From assembly GCF_023015805.1 (NCBI RefSeq), contig NZ_JALKBA010000010.1, positions 62,001 through 126,000 on the forward strand: a stretch of DNA of 64,000 nt. The letters run 5' to 3'. This stretch comes from Cellulophaga sp. F20128. Lineage in GTDB: Bacteria; Bacteroidota; Bacteroidia; Flavobacteriales; Flavobacteriaceae. Position 1 is the stretch's first letter, and each line of letters starts with the position of its first letter. The position numbers and the translations under genes are program-made. Shown here piece after piece: positions 1 to 8,603 of the stretch. The notes under the pieces are model-generated. The model did no database searches, was not told the origin of the DNA, and saw nothing but the letters and a program-made list of their open reading frames with translations.

Positions 1-2
1 TA

Positions 3-364
3 AGGTTGCTAAAACCTTAGTACAGCAAGGATTTAAGGTTCAGGAACTATCTCAAGGCAAAAACCCCATATACAGCATTGCCTATTCAGAAAATGAGCAT
101 CCTGTAATTGGTTTTTCTAAAAAATACGATGCCGCATTTAATCCGGCATCTGCATTTGCTGCAATCCTCACTTGTTCGCAAGCTGATGGGGGTTGCCCAT
201 TTATAGTAGGCGCAGAAGCGCGAGTTCCCATTACCTATGAAGATCCAAAAACGTATGATGATACCCCATTACAAGCTGAAAAATACCAAGAAAGAAGTTT
301 GCAAATAGCTTCAGAAATGTACTATGTATTCTCTAAAATTAAAATAAAAAATGAGTCAAAGTAA
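3..364 (+). CDS. Low-molecular-weight phosphatase / arsenate reductase-like protein, 5' end missing
   Basis: An open frame runs in from the left edge and ends at the TAA at 362-364, so only the C-terminal 120 residues are present. The segment [20 protein letters not shown] followed by [11 protein letters not shown] is typical of the arsenate-reductase-like tyrosine phosphatases of Bacteroidota ars operons. The N-terminal CxxNxxRS-type catalytic loop would lie outside the window. The last 14 bases overlap the next gene, an arsenite exporter, which implies translational coupling and supports a role in arsenate reduction before export. The function rests on family likeness plus neighbour. Confidence 0.85.
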   Translation, partial: VAKTLVQQGFKVQELSQGKNPIYSIAYSENEHPVIGFSKKYDAAFNPASAFAAILTCSQADGGCPFIVGAEARVPITYEDPKTYDDTPLQAEKYQERSLQIASEMYYVFSKIKIKNESK

Positions 365-1394
365 AAAATTAAGTTTTTTAGATAGTTACTTAACCCTGTG
401 GATATTTGTCGCTATGGTTTTGGGGGTAGGAATAGGGTATTTGGCACCTTCTTTTCCTGAGATACTAAATTCCTTTAATAGCGGAACCACCAATATTCCG
501 ATTGCCATAGGATTAATTGTGATGATGTACCCACCCTTGGCCAAAGTAAATTATGCCTTGCTGCCAAAAGTGTTTAAAAACACAAAAATATTATCAATCT
601 CCTTACTGCTAAATTGGATTATTGGTCCCATTTTAATGTTTGTATTAGCGATCACTTTTTTACGCGATTACCCGGAGTATATGGTTGGACTAATCTTAAT
701 AGGGTTAGCGCGTTGTATCGCTATGGTTTTGGTATGGAATGATCTTGCAGAAGGGAGTAGCGAATACGGCGCAGGTTTAGTGGCTTTAAATAGTGTTTTT
801 CAGGTATTTGCCTACAGTTTTTACGCGTGGTTGTTTATCACCGTATTGCCACCTTATTTTGGGTTTGAAGGGGCTATTGTAGATATCTCTGTGGCTGCCA
901 TTGCAGAAAGTGTTGCCATATACTTGGGAGTGCCTTTTCTTTTAGGGATTTTTAGTAGGCTTATACTTGTAAAGCTAAAGGGTGAATCTTGGTATACTAA
1001 TAAATTTATACCAACAATTTCTCCACTTACTCTTATTGCCTTGTTGTTCACCATTGTTTTGATGTTTTCCTTAAAAGGAGAACTAATTGTAGAAATTCCT
1101 TTAGATGTGGTAATCATTGCAATACCTTTACTGCTTTATTTTACGCTGATGTTTGTCATTGGTTTTTTTGTAACCAGGGCAACTGGCGCTACTTATGATA
1201 AGACTGCCGCGGTTGCTTTTACAGCAGCAGGAAATAATTTTGAATTGGCCATAGCCGTGGCCATAGCAGTTTTTGGTTTAAATTCTGGTCAGGCCTTTGC
1301 AGGTGTTGTAGGACCTTTGGTAGAAGTGCCAGCCTTAATTCTTTTGGTTCGAGTTTCCTTTTGGTTAAGAAAAAAATATTTTACAACGGCATAG
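351..1394 (+). CDS. Arsenite efflux transporter, Acr3/ArsB family
   Basis: A 347-residue inner-membrane protein with about ten hydrophobic segments, the usual size for Acr3 permeases of the bile acid/arsenite/riboflavin transporter superfamily. The family motif [12 protein letters not shown] contains Cys122, matching the conserved cysteine of TM4, and GPLVEVP near the C terminus holds the conserved glutamate (about E325). It would expel As(III) made by the upstream phosphatase-like reductase, whose coding end it overlaps by 14 bases. The start is fixed by this overlap. An ArsR repressor would be expected further left, outside the window. Confidence 0.93.
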   Translation: MSQSKKLSFLDSYLTLWIFVAMVLGVGIGYLAPSFPEILNSFNSGTTNIPIAIGLIVMMYPPLAKVNYALLPKVFKNTKILSISLLLNWIIGPILMFVLAITFLRDYPEYMVGLILIGLARCIAMVLVWNDLAEGSSEYGAGLVALNSVFQVFAYSFYAWLFITVLPPYFGFEGAIVDISVAAIAESVAIYLGVPFLLGIFSRLILVKLKGESWYTNKFIPTISPLTLIALLFTIVLMFSLKGELIVEIPLDVVIIAIPLLLYFTLMFVIGFFVTRATGATYDKTAAVAFTAAGNNFELAIAVAIAVFGLNSGQAFAGVVGPLVEVPALILLVRVSFWLRKKYFTTA

Positions 1395-1449
1395 GTTGTT
1401 GTGACACAAGAATTATTTTACGTAAATTTAAATCTTAAAAATAAGAAAG

Positions 1450-1959
1450 ATGAGGGGTTTTGTTGTTTTGCTGATAGGTATGTCTACTTTGATTTCTTGT
1501 CATGAAATCAATGAGGTGAGTTCTATTGATCCTGTCAATTGGAATAAAAGAACAGTAGACATTTCTCCTAGTGACTCTTTAAATGAAGGCAGCACTTATC
1601 TATCAGTCTATTCACAAATATACAGTCAGTCTGAACATATAACCCATGACCTAACAGCAACGGTAAGTATGCGAAACACAAGTAGTACCGATACCCTATA
1701 TGTATTAAATGCGGAATATTTTGATACTAAAGGAAAGTCTGTACGTAGATATTTTAACAAATCCATTTATGTTGCACCATTGGAAACCGTGGCTATCGTA
1801 ATTGATGAGCACAATAGTGAAGGCGGTACCGGAGGCAATTTTATTTTTGATTGGAAAAATAAGAGCGGGGCGAGTACCCCACTTTTTGAAGGTGTTTTTA
1901 TTTCTACCAAAGGGCAACAGGGCTTATCTTTTACTACGGTAGGAACACGGGTTAAATAA
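1450..1959 (+). CDS. DUF3124 lipoprotein
   Basis: A 169-residue protein that starts with a short hydrophobic stretch ending in LISC (Cys17), a lipobox, so it is probably a membrane-anchored lipoprotein. The rest reads as a single DUF3124-type beta-rich domain: YLSVYSQIY near the start, then TATVSMRN, YLSVYSQI-like strands, SEGGTGGNFIFDW and a final QGLSFTT. These blocks are typical of DUF3124. No catalytic residues are evident and the biochemical role is unknown. It follows the arsenite exporter by 55 bases and could be cotranscribed, but nothing links it functionally to arsenic. Confidence 0.8.
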   Translation: MRGFVVLLIGMSTLISCHEINEVSSIDPVNWNKRTVDISPSDSLNEGSTYLSVYSQIYSQSEHITHDLTATVSMRNTSSTDTLYVLNAEYFDTKGKSVRRYFNKSIYVAPLETVAIVIDEHNSEGGTGGNFIFDWKNKSGASTPLFEGVFISTKGQQGLSFTTVGTRVK

Positions 1960-2155
1960 TTCGGGAACTAGTCTTATTTTCTTTTTGTTGCCTCAGCATT
2001 TCTTCCAACTCCTTTCTAGTGGTGTTATAGAAAAAATGTCTCTAAGTACCTAAAATTGAATAAATTAACATATATTTAAGAGGTTGTCTAAATGTTGATG
2101 ATCTACAGATCAATTCCCAACAGTTTTAAACACCTTAACCTTTAATCTGAGTAGA

Positions 2156-3964
2156 ATGCAAAAATTAATTTCTTCAAGTATTACCCTATCGTTTTTAATT
2201 GTTTTTCTATTGTTTTCCTCTTGCAAAGATGCTCCAAAACAAGAAGTGGACCAAACGGAAGCACTAAATCAGTGGTTTGATGTTAAATATGAGGAATTAT
2301 TACAGATGAGTCCGCTAGGGTTAACAGATCAGGGGCGAAAAGATCAGTATGATAAAATTGATGATTTTAGTAAAGAAGCAGAGGTTAAGAAATTGGCTTG
2401 GTATTCGGAAAGCATTGACGAACTAAAGGAAAAATTCAATTATAAAAAGCTGAATGCGTCAGACCAAACCTCTTATGATTTATGGGTGTATCAATACGAG
2501 ATGTTAAAGGAAAGTATGGCCTATGATGATTTGGATTATGTTTTTGATCAAATGCGAGGATTACATACCGGACTACCTGGGTATTTGATTAATTTTCATA
2601 AAGTAGATAGTCTGGCAGATATGAATGCCTATATTTCTAGGATACAGGAAACAGGAAGAGCTATGAATCAGTTGGTAGAAAGAGCCAAGGAACAAGCCAA
2701 TTTGGGAATTCTACCTCCAAAATTTGCCTTTGAAACTGTCATTATTCAAACAAAAAAGTTAGTAGAAGGTACCCCTTTGTTGAAGGATATGCACGGAAAA
2801 ATTGAGGCATTAAAGGCAGCTGATAAAATAACTTCCGAAGAAGCAGATGTTCTTAAAGAGGAATCTGAAAAATCTCTAAAAAATTATTTTAAACCAGCAT
2901 ATGAAGATCTTTTAGCTTGGTTAGAAAGTAAAATTGATAGTGCCGAAGCGACACCAACAGGAGTTAGTCGGCATCCTAATGGTTCTAATTTTTACAAACA
3001 TCAATTAAAGGTCTTTACCACTACAAGCCTTACGGCAGATGAAATTCACGAAAAAGGCCTAAAAGAAGTAGCGAGAATTAAAGAAGAGATGTTGGCAATC
3101 AAAGAAAAAGTTGGATTTGAAGGTGACTTAAATGCCTTTTTTACCTTTGTAAACACGGACAAACAATTTTTCTTTCCAAATACAGACGAAGGGAGACAAG
3201 GATACTTAGCTGAATCCATAAAATATTTAGACAACATCGCTAAAAAATTACCAGACTACTTTGGTATTTTACCAAAAGCCAAATTAGAAGTTAAACGTGT
3301 GGAGGCTTTTAGGGAGCAAGATGGTGCACCCCAGCACTATGCTGCAGGAACGCCAGACGGGTCTAGAGCAGGTAGATACTATGTGCACCTTTCCGATATG
3401 AATGCTATGCCCAAATCAACTTTGGAAGGAGTAGCCTATCATGAAGGAAATCCAGGGCATCATATGCAAATTTCCATTGCCCAAGAATTAAAGTCAGTTC
3501 CGAAGTTTAGAACACAGGCAGGATTTAGTGTTTATAGCGAGGGTTGGGCCTTATATACGGAGGCATTGGCCAAAGAAATGGGTGGTTACCAGAATCCGTA
3601 TTATGATTTTGGTCGCTTGGTAAATGAGATATGGAGAGCCATTAGGTTAGTAGTAGATACAGGATTACATGCAAAGGGATGGACAGAAGCTGACGCCATA
3701 AAGTACTTTATGGAAAACTCTTCCATTTCGCAAGGTGCCATAAAGGCTGAAGTGCAACGCTATATGGTAATGCCAGGTCAGGCTACTTCATATAAAATAG
3801 GAATGCTTAAAATTCAGGAATTGCGAAAAAAGGCGGAGGCAGCCTTGGGAGATCAATTTGATATTAAAGGTTTTCACGATACCGTTCTAGGTGGTGGTGC
3901 CTTGCCATTAGATTTGTTAGAACGTAGAGTTACCACATGGATAAACGCCCAAAAGGGCAGCTAG
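2156..3964 (+). CDS. DUF885 family lipoprotein, putative metallo-hydrolase
   Basis: A 602-residue protein with an N-terminal hydrophobic segment ending in LFSSC (lipobox Cys at about 23), so probably a periplasm-facing or surface lipoprotein. The body is the DUF885 domain, common in Bacteroidota and thought to be peptidase-like. The motif AYHEGNPGHHMQ (His429, Glu430, His435, His436) resembles a zinc-binding HExxxHH arrangement, and YSEGWALYTEALAKEMG further on is the second conserved block. Length is normal for the family. It stands alone, with a strong hairpin terminator right after the stop. A hydrolase role is inferred; the substrate is unknown. Confidence 0.85.
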   Translation: MQKLISSSITLSFLIVFLLFSSCKDAPKQEVDQTEALNQWFDVKYEELLQMSPLGLTDQGRKDQYDKIDDFSKEAEVKKLAWYSESIDELKEKFNYKKLNASDQTSYDLWVYQYEMLKESMAYDDLDYVFDQMRGLHTGLPGYLINFHKVDSLADMNAYISRIQETGRAMNQLVERAKEQANLGILPPKFAFETVIIQTKKLVEGTPLLKDMHGKIEALKAADKITSEEADVLKEESEKSLKNYFKPAYEDLLAWLESKIDSAEATPTGVSRHPNGSNFYKHQLKVFTTTSLTADEIHEKGLKEVARIKEEMLAIKEKVGFEGDLNAFFTFVNTDKQFFFPNTDEGRQGYLAESIKYLDNIAKKLPDYFGILPKAKLEVKRVEAFREQDGAPQHYAAGTPDGSRAGRYYVHLSDMNAMPKSTLEGVAYHEGNPGHHMQISIAQELKSVPKFRTQAGFSVYSEGWALYTEALAKEMGGYQNPYYDFGRLVNEIWRAIRLVVDTGLHAKGWTEADAIKYFMENSSISQGAIKAEVQRYMVMPGQATSYKIGMLKIQELRKKAEAALGDQFDIKGFHDTVLGGGALPLDLLERRVTTWINAQKGS

Positions 3965-3967
3965 AAA

Positions 3968-3999
3968 AAAAAGCTGTAAATGTATATTTACAGCTTTTT
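3968..3999 (+). terminator. Rho-independent terminator after the DUF885 gene
   Basis: A 14-bp perfect inverted repeat, AAAAAGCTGTAAAT and ATTTACAGCTTTTT, around a four-base loop GTAT. It begins three bases after the TAG stop at 3964 and ends in a run of T. The A/T arms make it usable in both directions, so it can also serve the small minus-strand gene at 4024-4137. Confidence 0.85.
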
Positions 4000-4023
4000 A
4001 TAAAGGATTTTGATATGGACAAG

Positions 4024-4137
4024 CTATACTCTAGACTTGCGTTTTTTGATTTTTTTATCTTCTAATTTTTTTAGAATTTTCTCTTGTTTTTTAGCATTTA
4101 ATTCTGCTTTTGTGAGCTTTTTTCTTAATACAGCCAT
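4024..4137 (-). CDS. Very small basic protein (37 aa), function unknown
   Basis: An ATG-initiated 37-codon frame ending in TAG. The product, MAVLRKKLTKAELNAKKQEK and then a lysine-rich helix ending KKRKSRV, has more than a third basic residues and few turn formers, so it is probably one long helix or coiled coil. It faces the terminator at 3968-3999, which would serve as its own terminator. I do not recognise the family; a nucleic-acid or ribosome-binding role would be a guess. The clean frame in an otherwise gene-free stretch is the main support. Confidence 0.5.
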   Translation of the reverse strand: MAVLRKKLTKAELNAKKQEKILKKLEDKKIKKRKSRV

Positions 4138-4653
4138 GATGTAATTATTTTATGTTTATATAAAAAGAACATTGCTTAAACTCTAATTTTAGTACACTAT
4201 TTTATATGCGAGTAGAATTATTCAGTATGTTTAAATTGAATGTTTTCCGTAAAAAATAATAGAATAGAGTTGTTCAGGCACACTCGTTATGCCTGGTTAA
4301 TTGAGGAAGATGGTTTGACCCTTTGGATAGATTGCAACATATAAAAAAGAAAAGACCAACTTACTCACGAGGATCTCGTTAAAGTTTTGTTGGTGTTTTG
4401 TTTTTAAGGAATGCATCTTTACGTTTTACAATGAAATTAATAGTAGTAAAATGTAAACATAAGAATTAAGTTTCAAGTTGCCAAATTAAGTCAGGCAAAG
4501 TGGTTTACCATTGAGAAAAGTAAGGAAAGGGGACATTTTAAAGGATAAGAAACGCAGATTGAATACGCGTTAAAACATTTTTACTACAAAGGCAGTATTG
4601 CCTTTATCAAAAAATTTTCAAAAGAATACGACTAAAAAAATTAGAGTATAAAA
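4138..4653. other. Gene-free stretch with a possible decayed coding remnant
   Basis: About 600 bases separate the small protein from the symporter. No full ORF is present. On the plus strand at about 4477-4635 one frame reads AKLSQAKWFTIEKSKERGHF, a stop, then ETQIEYALKHFYYKGSIAFI and KKFSKEYD before another stop. The composition looks like coding sequence, so this may be a dead gene fragment, but I cannot assign it to a family. Confidence 0.3.
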
Positions 4654-4683
4654 TTTGGGTTCCTAACATTGGTTGTATATTTG
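4654..4683 (+). promoter_or_regulatory. Bacteroidota-type promoter for the symporter gene
   Basis: TTTG at 4654-4657 and TATATTTG at 4676-4683, 18 bases apart, fit the TTTG / TAnnTTTG consensus of the Bacteroidota primary sigma factor. The start codon lies 60 bases downstream. Confidence 0.55.
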
Positions 4684-4742
4684 GGAGCTTAAAAATAATC
4701 TACAGGAAGACTCATCTTGTTTTCTACTAATTTGCATATATA

Positions 4743-5918
4743 ATGAAGCGTTTATTTTCGAACTTGTTATTTAAAGTTTTTCTTGGTATTGTATTAGGTA
4801 TTCTTTTCGGACAGGTTTTGCCAGAGTCAATAAATAGAATATTTACCACCTTTAATGCCTTTTTTGGAGAGTTTTTAAATTTCTCTATTCCCTTAATCAT
4901 TATGGGTTTAATTATGCCCGCTATTTCCGATTTAGGGAGAGGAGCTGGTAAATTGTTATTGCTTACGGCTGTTATTGCTTATGGGTCGACTTTATTTTCA
5001 GGGTTTATGACCTATTTTACGGCTTCCAATATATTTCCAATGCTTTTAGAATCGCATGTAAATAATGCGGGTGCAATTACGGATTCTGGTCGCGAATTAA
5101 CACCTTACTTTAGTATTACTATTCCAACAGTTTTAGATGTTATGTCGGCCTTGGTTTTAGCATTTGTTATCGGTTTAGGACTTTCTTTACAGGAGAAATC
5201 GAGTTTAAAATTGGTGGTTTCTGATTTTCAGAAAATTATCATGCAATTAATAGAGAAAGTTATTGTACCCTTACTACCGCTTTTTATTTTAGGCATATTT
5301 GCAAGCATGTCTTTTAGTGGAAAAGTATTTTCAATCCTTTCCGTATTTATAAGTATTATCGGTGTTATTTTTGCCTTACATATTTTATTATTACTACTTC
5401 AATATACTATAGCGGGTATTTTAACTAAAAAGAACCCTATTCGGTTGTTAGCTACAATGATGCCCGCGTATTTTACAGCATTAGGAACACAATCCTCAGC
5501 AGCTACTATTCCGGTTACCTTAGAACAGACGTTGAAAAATGGTGTTTCCGAAAAAATTGCTGGATTTGTTATTCCTTTATGTGCCACCATACACCTGTCT
5601 GGTAGTATCATGAAAATTACTGCCTGTGCCATGGCATTAATGATTTTACATGGAATGCCTTTTAGTTTTACCCTTTTTGCTGGCTTTATTTTTGTGTTGG
5701 GAATCGCGATGATTGCAGCGCCAGGTGTTCCAGGAGGCGCAATTATGGCTGCTGTGGGAATCTTGCAATCTATGTTGGGTTTTAATGAAGAGATGTTGGG
5801 CTTAATGATTGCCCTGTATATTGCGATGGATAGTTTTGGAACGGCATGTAATGTTACTGGTGATGGTGCTATTTCTATTGTGGTGAATAAAATTACCAAG
5901 GAAAAGCAGGTTGTTTAA
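4743..5918 (+). CDS. Dicarboxylate/amino acid:cation symporter (DAACS/SDF family)
   Basis: A 391-residue membrane protein of the Glt/DctA family, which imports dicarboxylates or acidic amino acids with Na+ or H+. The first re-entrant loop motif is seen as TALGTQSSAATIPVTLE, and the second substrate-binding block as MDSFGTACNVTGDGAIS near the C terminus. It lacks the Arg usually found in TM8 of aspartate carriers (MDSFGT rather than MDRxRT), so its substrate is uncertain. About eight transmembrane segments are visible and the length is normal. A TTTG/TATATTTG promoter lies upstream and it seems to be monocistronic. Confidence 0.9.
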   Translation: MKRLFSNLLFKVFLGIVLGILFGQVLPESINRIFTTFNAFFGEFLNFSIPLIIMGLIMPAISDLGRGAGKLLLLTAVIAYGSTLFSGFMTYFTASNIFPMLLESHVNNAGAITDSGRELTPYFSITIPTVLDVMSALVLAFVIGLGLSLQEKSSLKLVVSDFQKIIMQLIEKVIVPLLPLFILGIFASMSFSGKVFSILSVFISIIGVIFALHILLLLLQYTIAGILTKKNPIRLLATMMPAYFTALGTQSSAATIPVTLEQTLKNGVSEKIAGFVIPLCATIHLSGSIMKITACAMALMILHGMPFSFTLFAGFIFVLGIAMIAAPGVPGGAIMAAVGILQSMLGFNEEMLGLMIALYIAMDSFGTACNVTGDGAISIVVNKITKEKQVV

Positions 5919-6098
5919 TTTGAAATATCCGTTGAACTAATTCTGAACTTGTTTTTAAAGGCGATTCTAAAGATAGGTGGGGGATTACCCCAGATCTAAA
6001 TAGATAACAAATGCTTTTAATTCACTTCCTAGAAACAGCCCTTTTATTTTTTCAAGGAATTTCTAAGCAGGGATGAATTGTTCTTCTGATTTAAAACC

Positions 6099-7337
6099 CT
6101 AGTTGTTTTTTTCAATATATCTTGTTAGCTGCAGTATCCAATCTGTTTCCATACTAAGCGTTATGTTAGGTTCAATTCCCTGCGATTCAAACTGAAGATA
6201 ATCTGAATCTTTTTTTGAAGTTAGAACAGCGATAAAATTCCCACAAGGCAAGGTGTAGTTGTCCCCTTTTATTTCATAGGCAAGGGTTCCATTTGTTCTT
6301 TGTCCAAAAAGTAGACTGTTGTCTAACCTACTTAATTTATACGCAAACTGTTCGGCGTTGCTCACCGTTTTATGATTGATTAGCACATAAACCTTGTTGG
6401 TTTTTGCGTATTTTTTAATGATTTTATATAGAATATCGGAATTTCGATCGCCCCCGCCACCATTATTTCTTAAGTCAATAATTAAGTTGCTCTTGTTTAA
6501 ATTTCCTTCTAGGCTCTTATAAAAATTTTCAGCATCTGAAAGTGTTGGATACCATGAATTGAAACTTCCAACTTTTAGATAAGTAATGTTATTAGATAGC
6601 TCATTGCGGTAATAGGTGCTATCTGAAGGCATTATGGAAGCATAATTAGGTTGTGAAAATTCTTTCTGAAAACCCATAAAGTAGAAGAATCCATCTCCAA
6701 TTCTTTCCGTATAAGCTATGAGTCGTTTAGAAGAGAGACTCCCCCCAATACTCAGTAGGTAATCATTGCCAAAGGGTATTAAGTCATAGGCAATTTCTCC
6801 TTTCACCCACACCTCTGTTTCAGAATTAAGAACAACGGCTCTATAGGAGTTCTGTAATTTGCTTTTATACACACCAATTGTAATGTAGTTATTTCGAGTA
6901 TAAATACCTTCTATATCCTCTTTTGGTTTCGTATTTAAGACTGTTTTTAGACTGTCTAAATCGATCTTTGGTTTTGGAAAGGCGTTGAAAATTTTTGAAT
7001 TTTTAAATGCAACGAATTTATCAGGATTTGCTTTGATGTCTACTGTGGCTCCTTTGTCGACGCTGTAAACCTTACTGTGATTATCGTTTAAAGAAATTAA
7101 TAAAGTGTTCAGTAAAACTTGGCAATCGAAAATTGTGTTTGCAGCAGCTACTTTTTTTAAAATTTTAGAATAGGAAGATTCATAGGCTTTTTTGTTGATT
7201 TTATAGGCAGGTGTTTTTCTGATTTTGGCATCTAAGAATTTCAAATCAGACGAACAAGGACAGACTTCGTTTTGAGCTCTGACTTGTGCACTTAGGCCGC
7301 ATATAAATAACAATAAAACTAGTATTTTTCTATGCAT
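6099..7337 (-). CDS. S41 family peptidase (tail-specific protease-like), secreted
   Basis: A 412-residue protein with a Sec signal peptide (MHRKILVLLLFICGLSAQVRA). The C-terminal half holds the S41 fold: NLIIDLRNNGGGGDRNSDIL, then HKTVSNAEQFA with the probable nucleophile Ser, and LFGQRTNGTLAYE. The Lys of classical CtpA (TFGKG) is not at the expected place, so this belongs to the looser S41 group whose active site is less well defined. No PDZ domain is evident; the N-terminal 200 residues are family-specific. It is the first gene of the long minus-strand series and probably acts in the periplasm. Confidence 0.85.
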   Translation of the reverse strand: MHRKILVLLLFICGLSAQVRAQNEVCPCSSDLKFLDAKIRKTPAYKINKKAYESSYSKILKKVAAANTIFDCQVLLNTLLISLNDNHSKVYSVDKGATVDIKANPDKFVAFKNSKIFNAFPKPKIDLDSLKTVLNTKPKEDIEGIYTRNNYITIGVYKSKLQNSYRAVVLNSETEVWVKGEIAYDLIPFGNDYLLSIGGSLSSKRLIAYTERIGDGFFYFMGFQKEFSQPNYASIMPSDSTYYRNELSNNITYLKVGSFNSWYPTLSDAENFYKSLEGNLNKSNLIIDLRNNGGGGDRNSDILYKIIKKYAKTNKVYVLINHKTVSNAEQFAYKLSRLDNSLLFGQRTNGTLAYEIKGDNYTLPCGNFIAVLTSKKDSDYLQFESQGIEPNITLSMETDWILQLTRYIEKNN

Positions 7338-7463
7338 ATTATATATTTTAATTCATAAAGGCTAAGCTAGTTAACCAAGCTGTTTCTTTAACAAATTTAA
7401 ATTTTGAAGACACTCGAACTTCAGAATTAAATTTAGGGTTTGTTTGGGTATTTACTGATCATT

Positions 7464-7487
7464 AAAGTTTCCGAAATAGGAAACTTT
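7464..7487 (-). terminator. Hairpin terminator after the esterase gene
   Basis: A nine-base perfect stem, AAAGTTTCC / GGAAACTTT, with a six-base loop. On the minus strand it begins at the last bases of the esterase stop codon (7487-7489) and is preceded by an A-rich tract. Confidence 0.55.
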
Positions 7488-8326
7488 TATTTTAAATTCA
7501 TTATTTCTTGAGACATTTGTTTTACCTCACGATACAAAATTGGTAAAGCGGCATACATCATTTGTCCGTGGTTGAAGCCATCCAACTCAAGAATACGTAC
7601 TTGTTTATGTCCCGCTACTTTCATCATGCGCATCATATAGGCATTCTCTTCATACCTACCCAACATTTCAAGCTTTCTATCCCCTGTAATAATTAACATT
7701 GGGGGCGCATCTGCTCTTACATGGTAAAGGGGGGCCATTGCATCAATAGTAGGCTGATGCCCTGGAATCCCCATCTCTTTACGTACCGTAAAATGTGTAA
7801 TGGCATGCCCAGAAAAAGGGATTAATCCTGCAATTTGGTTGGCATCAATAGTATGGATTTTTAAATATTTTTTATCCAATCCCACCATATAGGCAAGGTA
7901 TCCTCCTGCAGACATTCCAGAGACAAAGACAAGCGAAGTGTTTCCTCCATATTCTTCTATATTTTTAAAAGCCCAGGCTGTGGCTGCTGCGGCATCTTTG
8001 ATGCAATCTACCACCTTAACTTTTGGTGATAACCGATACCCTACACCTATAACGGCAAATCCTTTGTCTTTCAAAAATTCTGGTATTTCTCGTGTTCCGG
8101 CAGTTAAACCACCACCATGAAACCAGACTATTGTTGGAAAATCCTTGATATTGGTTGGATAATAAAAGTCAAATACACACATTTGCTGTATGTATGTATC
8201 ACCTTGCATAACCAACTCGGGATAGTAAGGAATAGCAGACTCTGTCTTGTATTCAATTTTTTGTTGTGCGCATACATTGGTTAGTATAAAGCTTAGTGTA
8301 ATTGCAAATACAATTTTAGATGTCAT
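7487..8326 (-). CDS. Alpha/beta hydrolase, HSL-like carboxylesterase, secreted
   Basis: A 279-residue protein with a signal peptide cleaved near NVCAQ. The motif HGGG (in WFHGGGLTAG) is the oxyanion hole of hormone-sensitive-lipase-type esterases. GMSAGG carries the nucleophile Ser, MLIITGDRKLEML the acid, and FNHGQMM the catalytic His. This is a complete triad in the right order, so it should be active on short acyl esters, though the substrate is unknown. The upstream region contains the first recognisable piece of the PIE palindrome family. Confidence 0.88.
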   Translation of the reverse strand: MTSKIVFAITLSFILTNVCAQQKIEYKTESAIPYYPELVMQGDTYIQQMCVFDFYYPTNIKDFPTIVWFHGGGLTAGTREIPEFLKDKGFAVIGVGYRLSPKVKVVDCIKDAAAATAWAFKNIEEYGGNTSLVFVSGMSAGGYLAYMVGLDKKYLKIHTIDANQIAGLIPFSGHAITHFTVRKEMGIPGHQPTIDAMAPLYHVRADAPPMLIITGDRKLEMLGRYEENAYMMRMMKVAGHKQVRILELDGFNHGQMMYAALPILYREVKQMSQEIMNLK

Positions 8327-8364
8327 TTTACAGGTATTGATTCCTATTTCAAATAAAACACAAA

Positions 8365-8445
8365 GTAGATTATGGGTTTGCTGTGTTTCTTGTGCAACTA
8401 AAATAGCAAAAGAAAACCAGACTTAAAAAAATTCGTCAATATCAT
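8365..8445 (-). repeat. Partial PIE palindromic intergenic element (leftmost copy)
   Basis: The segment CAACTAAAATAGCAAAAG here is identical to the corresponding part of the copy at 29230-29250 and close to those at 20695, 21765 and 32750. The outer arms are not clear, so this is a worn or partial copy. It lies just upstream of the esterase start and marks the left limit of the PIE-bearing region. Confidence 0.5.
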
Positions 8446-8603
8446 AGCATCTCTATATAGAATAATATGGAGTCAAGCCATGGTCCAAGCTGTCTATAAG
8501 TCGGATTTTTGCGGAAGATAAAGGGTGCTTTAAGTCGTATCCCTCGCTACTTTGGTTAAAAGACAGCCATCTAATAATTAAGTAGGGAGGCCCTTAAAAA
8601 TGC

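Noticed and set aside
5399-5899. 166-codon open frame on the minus strand inside the symporter gene
   Set aside because: It lies entirely within a well-supported gene and its translation (many Ile, Pro, Lys, no family motif) is a typical shadow.
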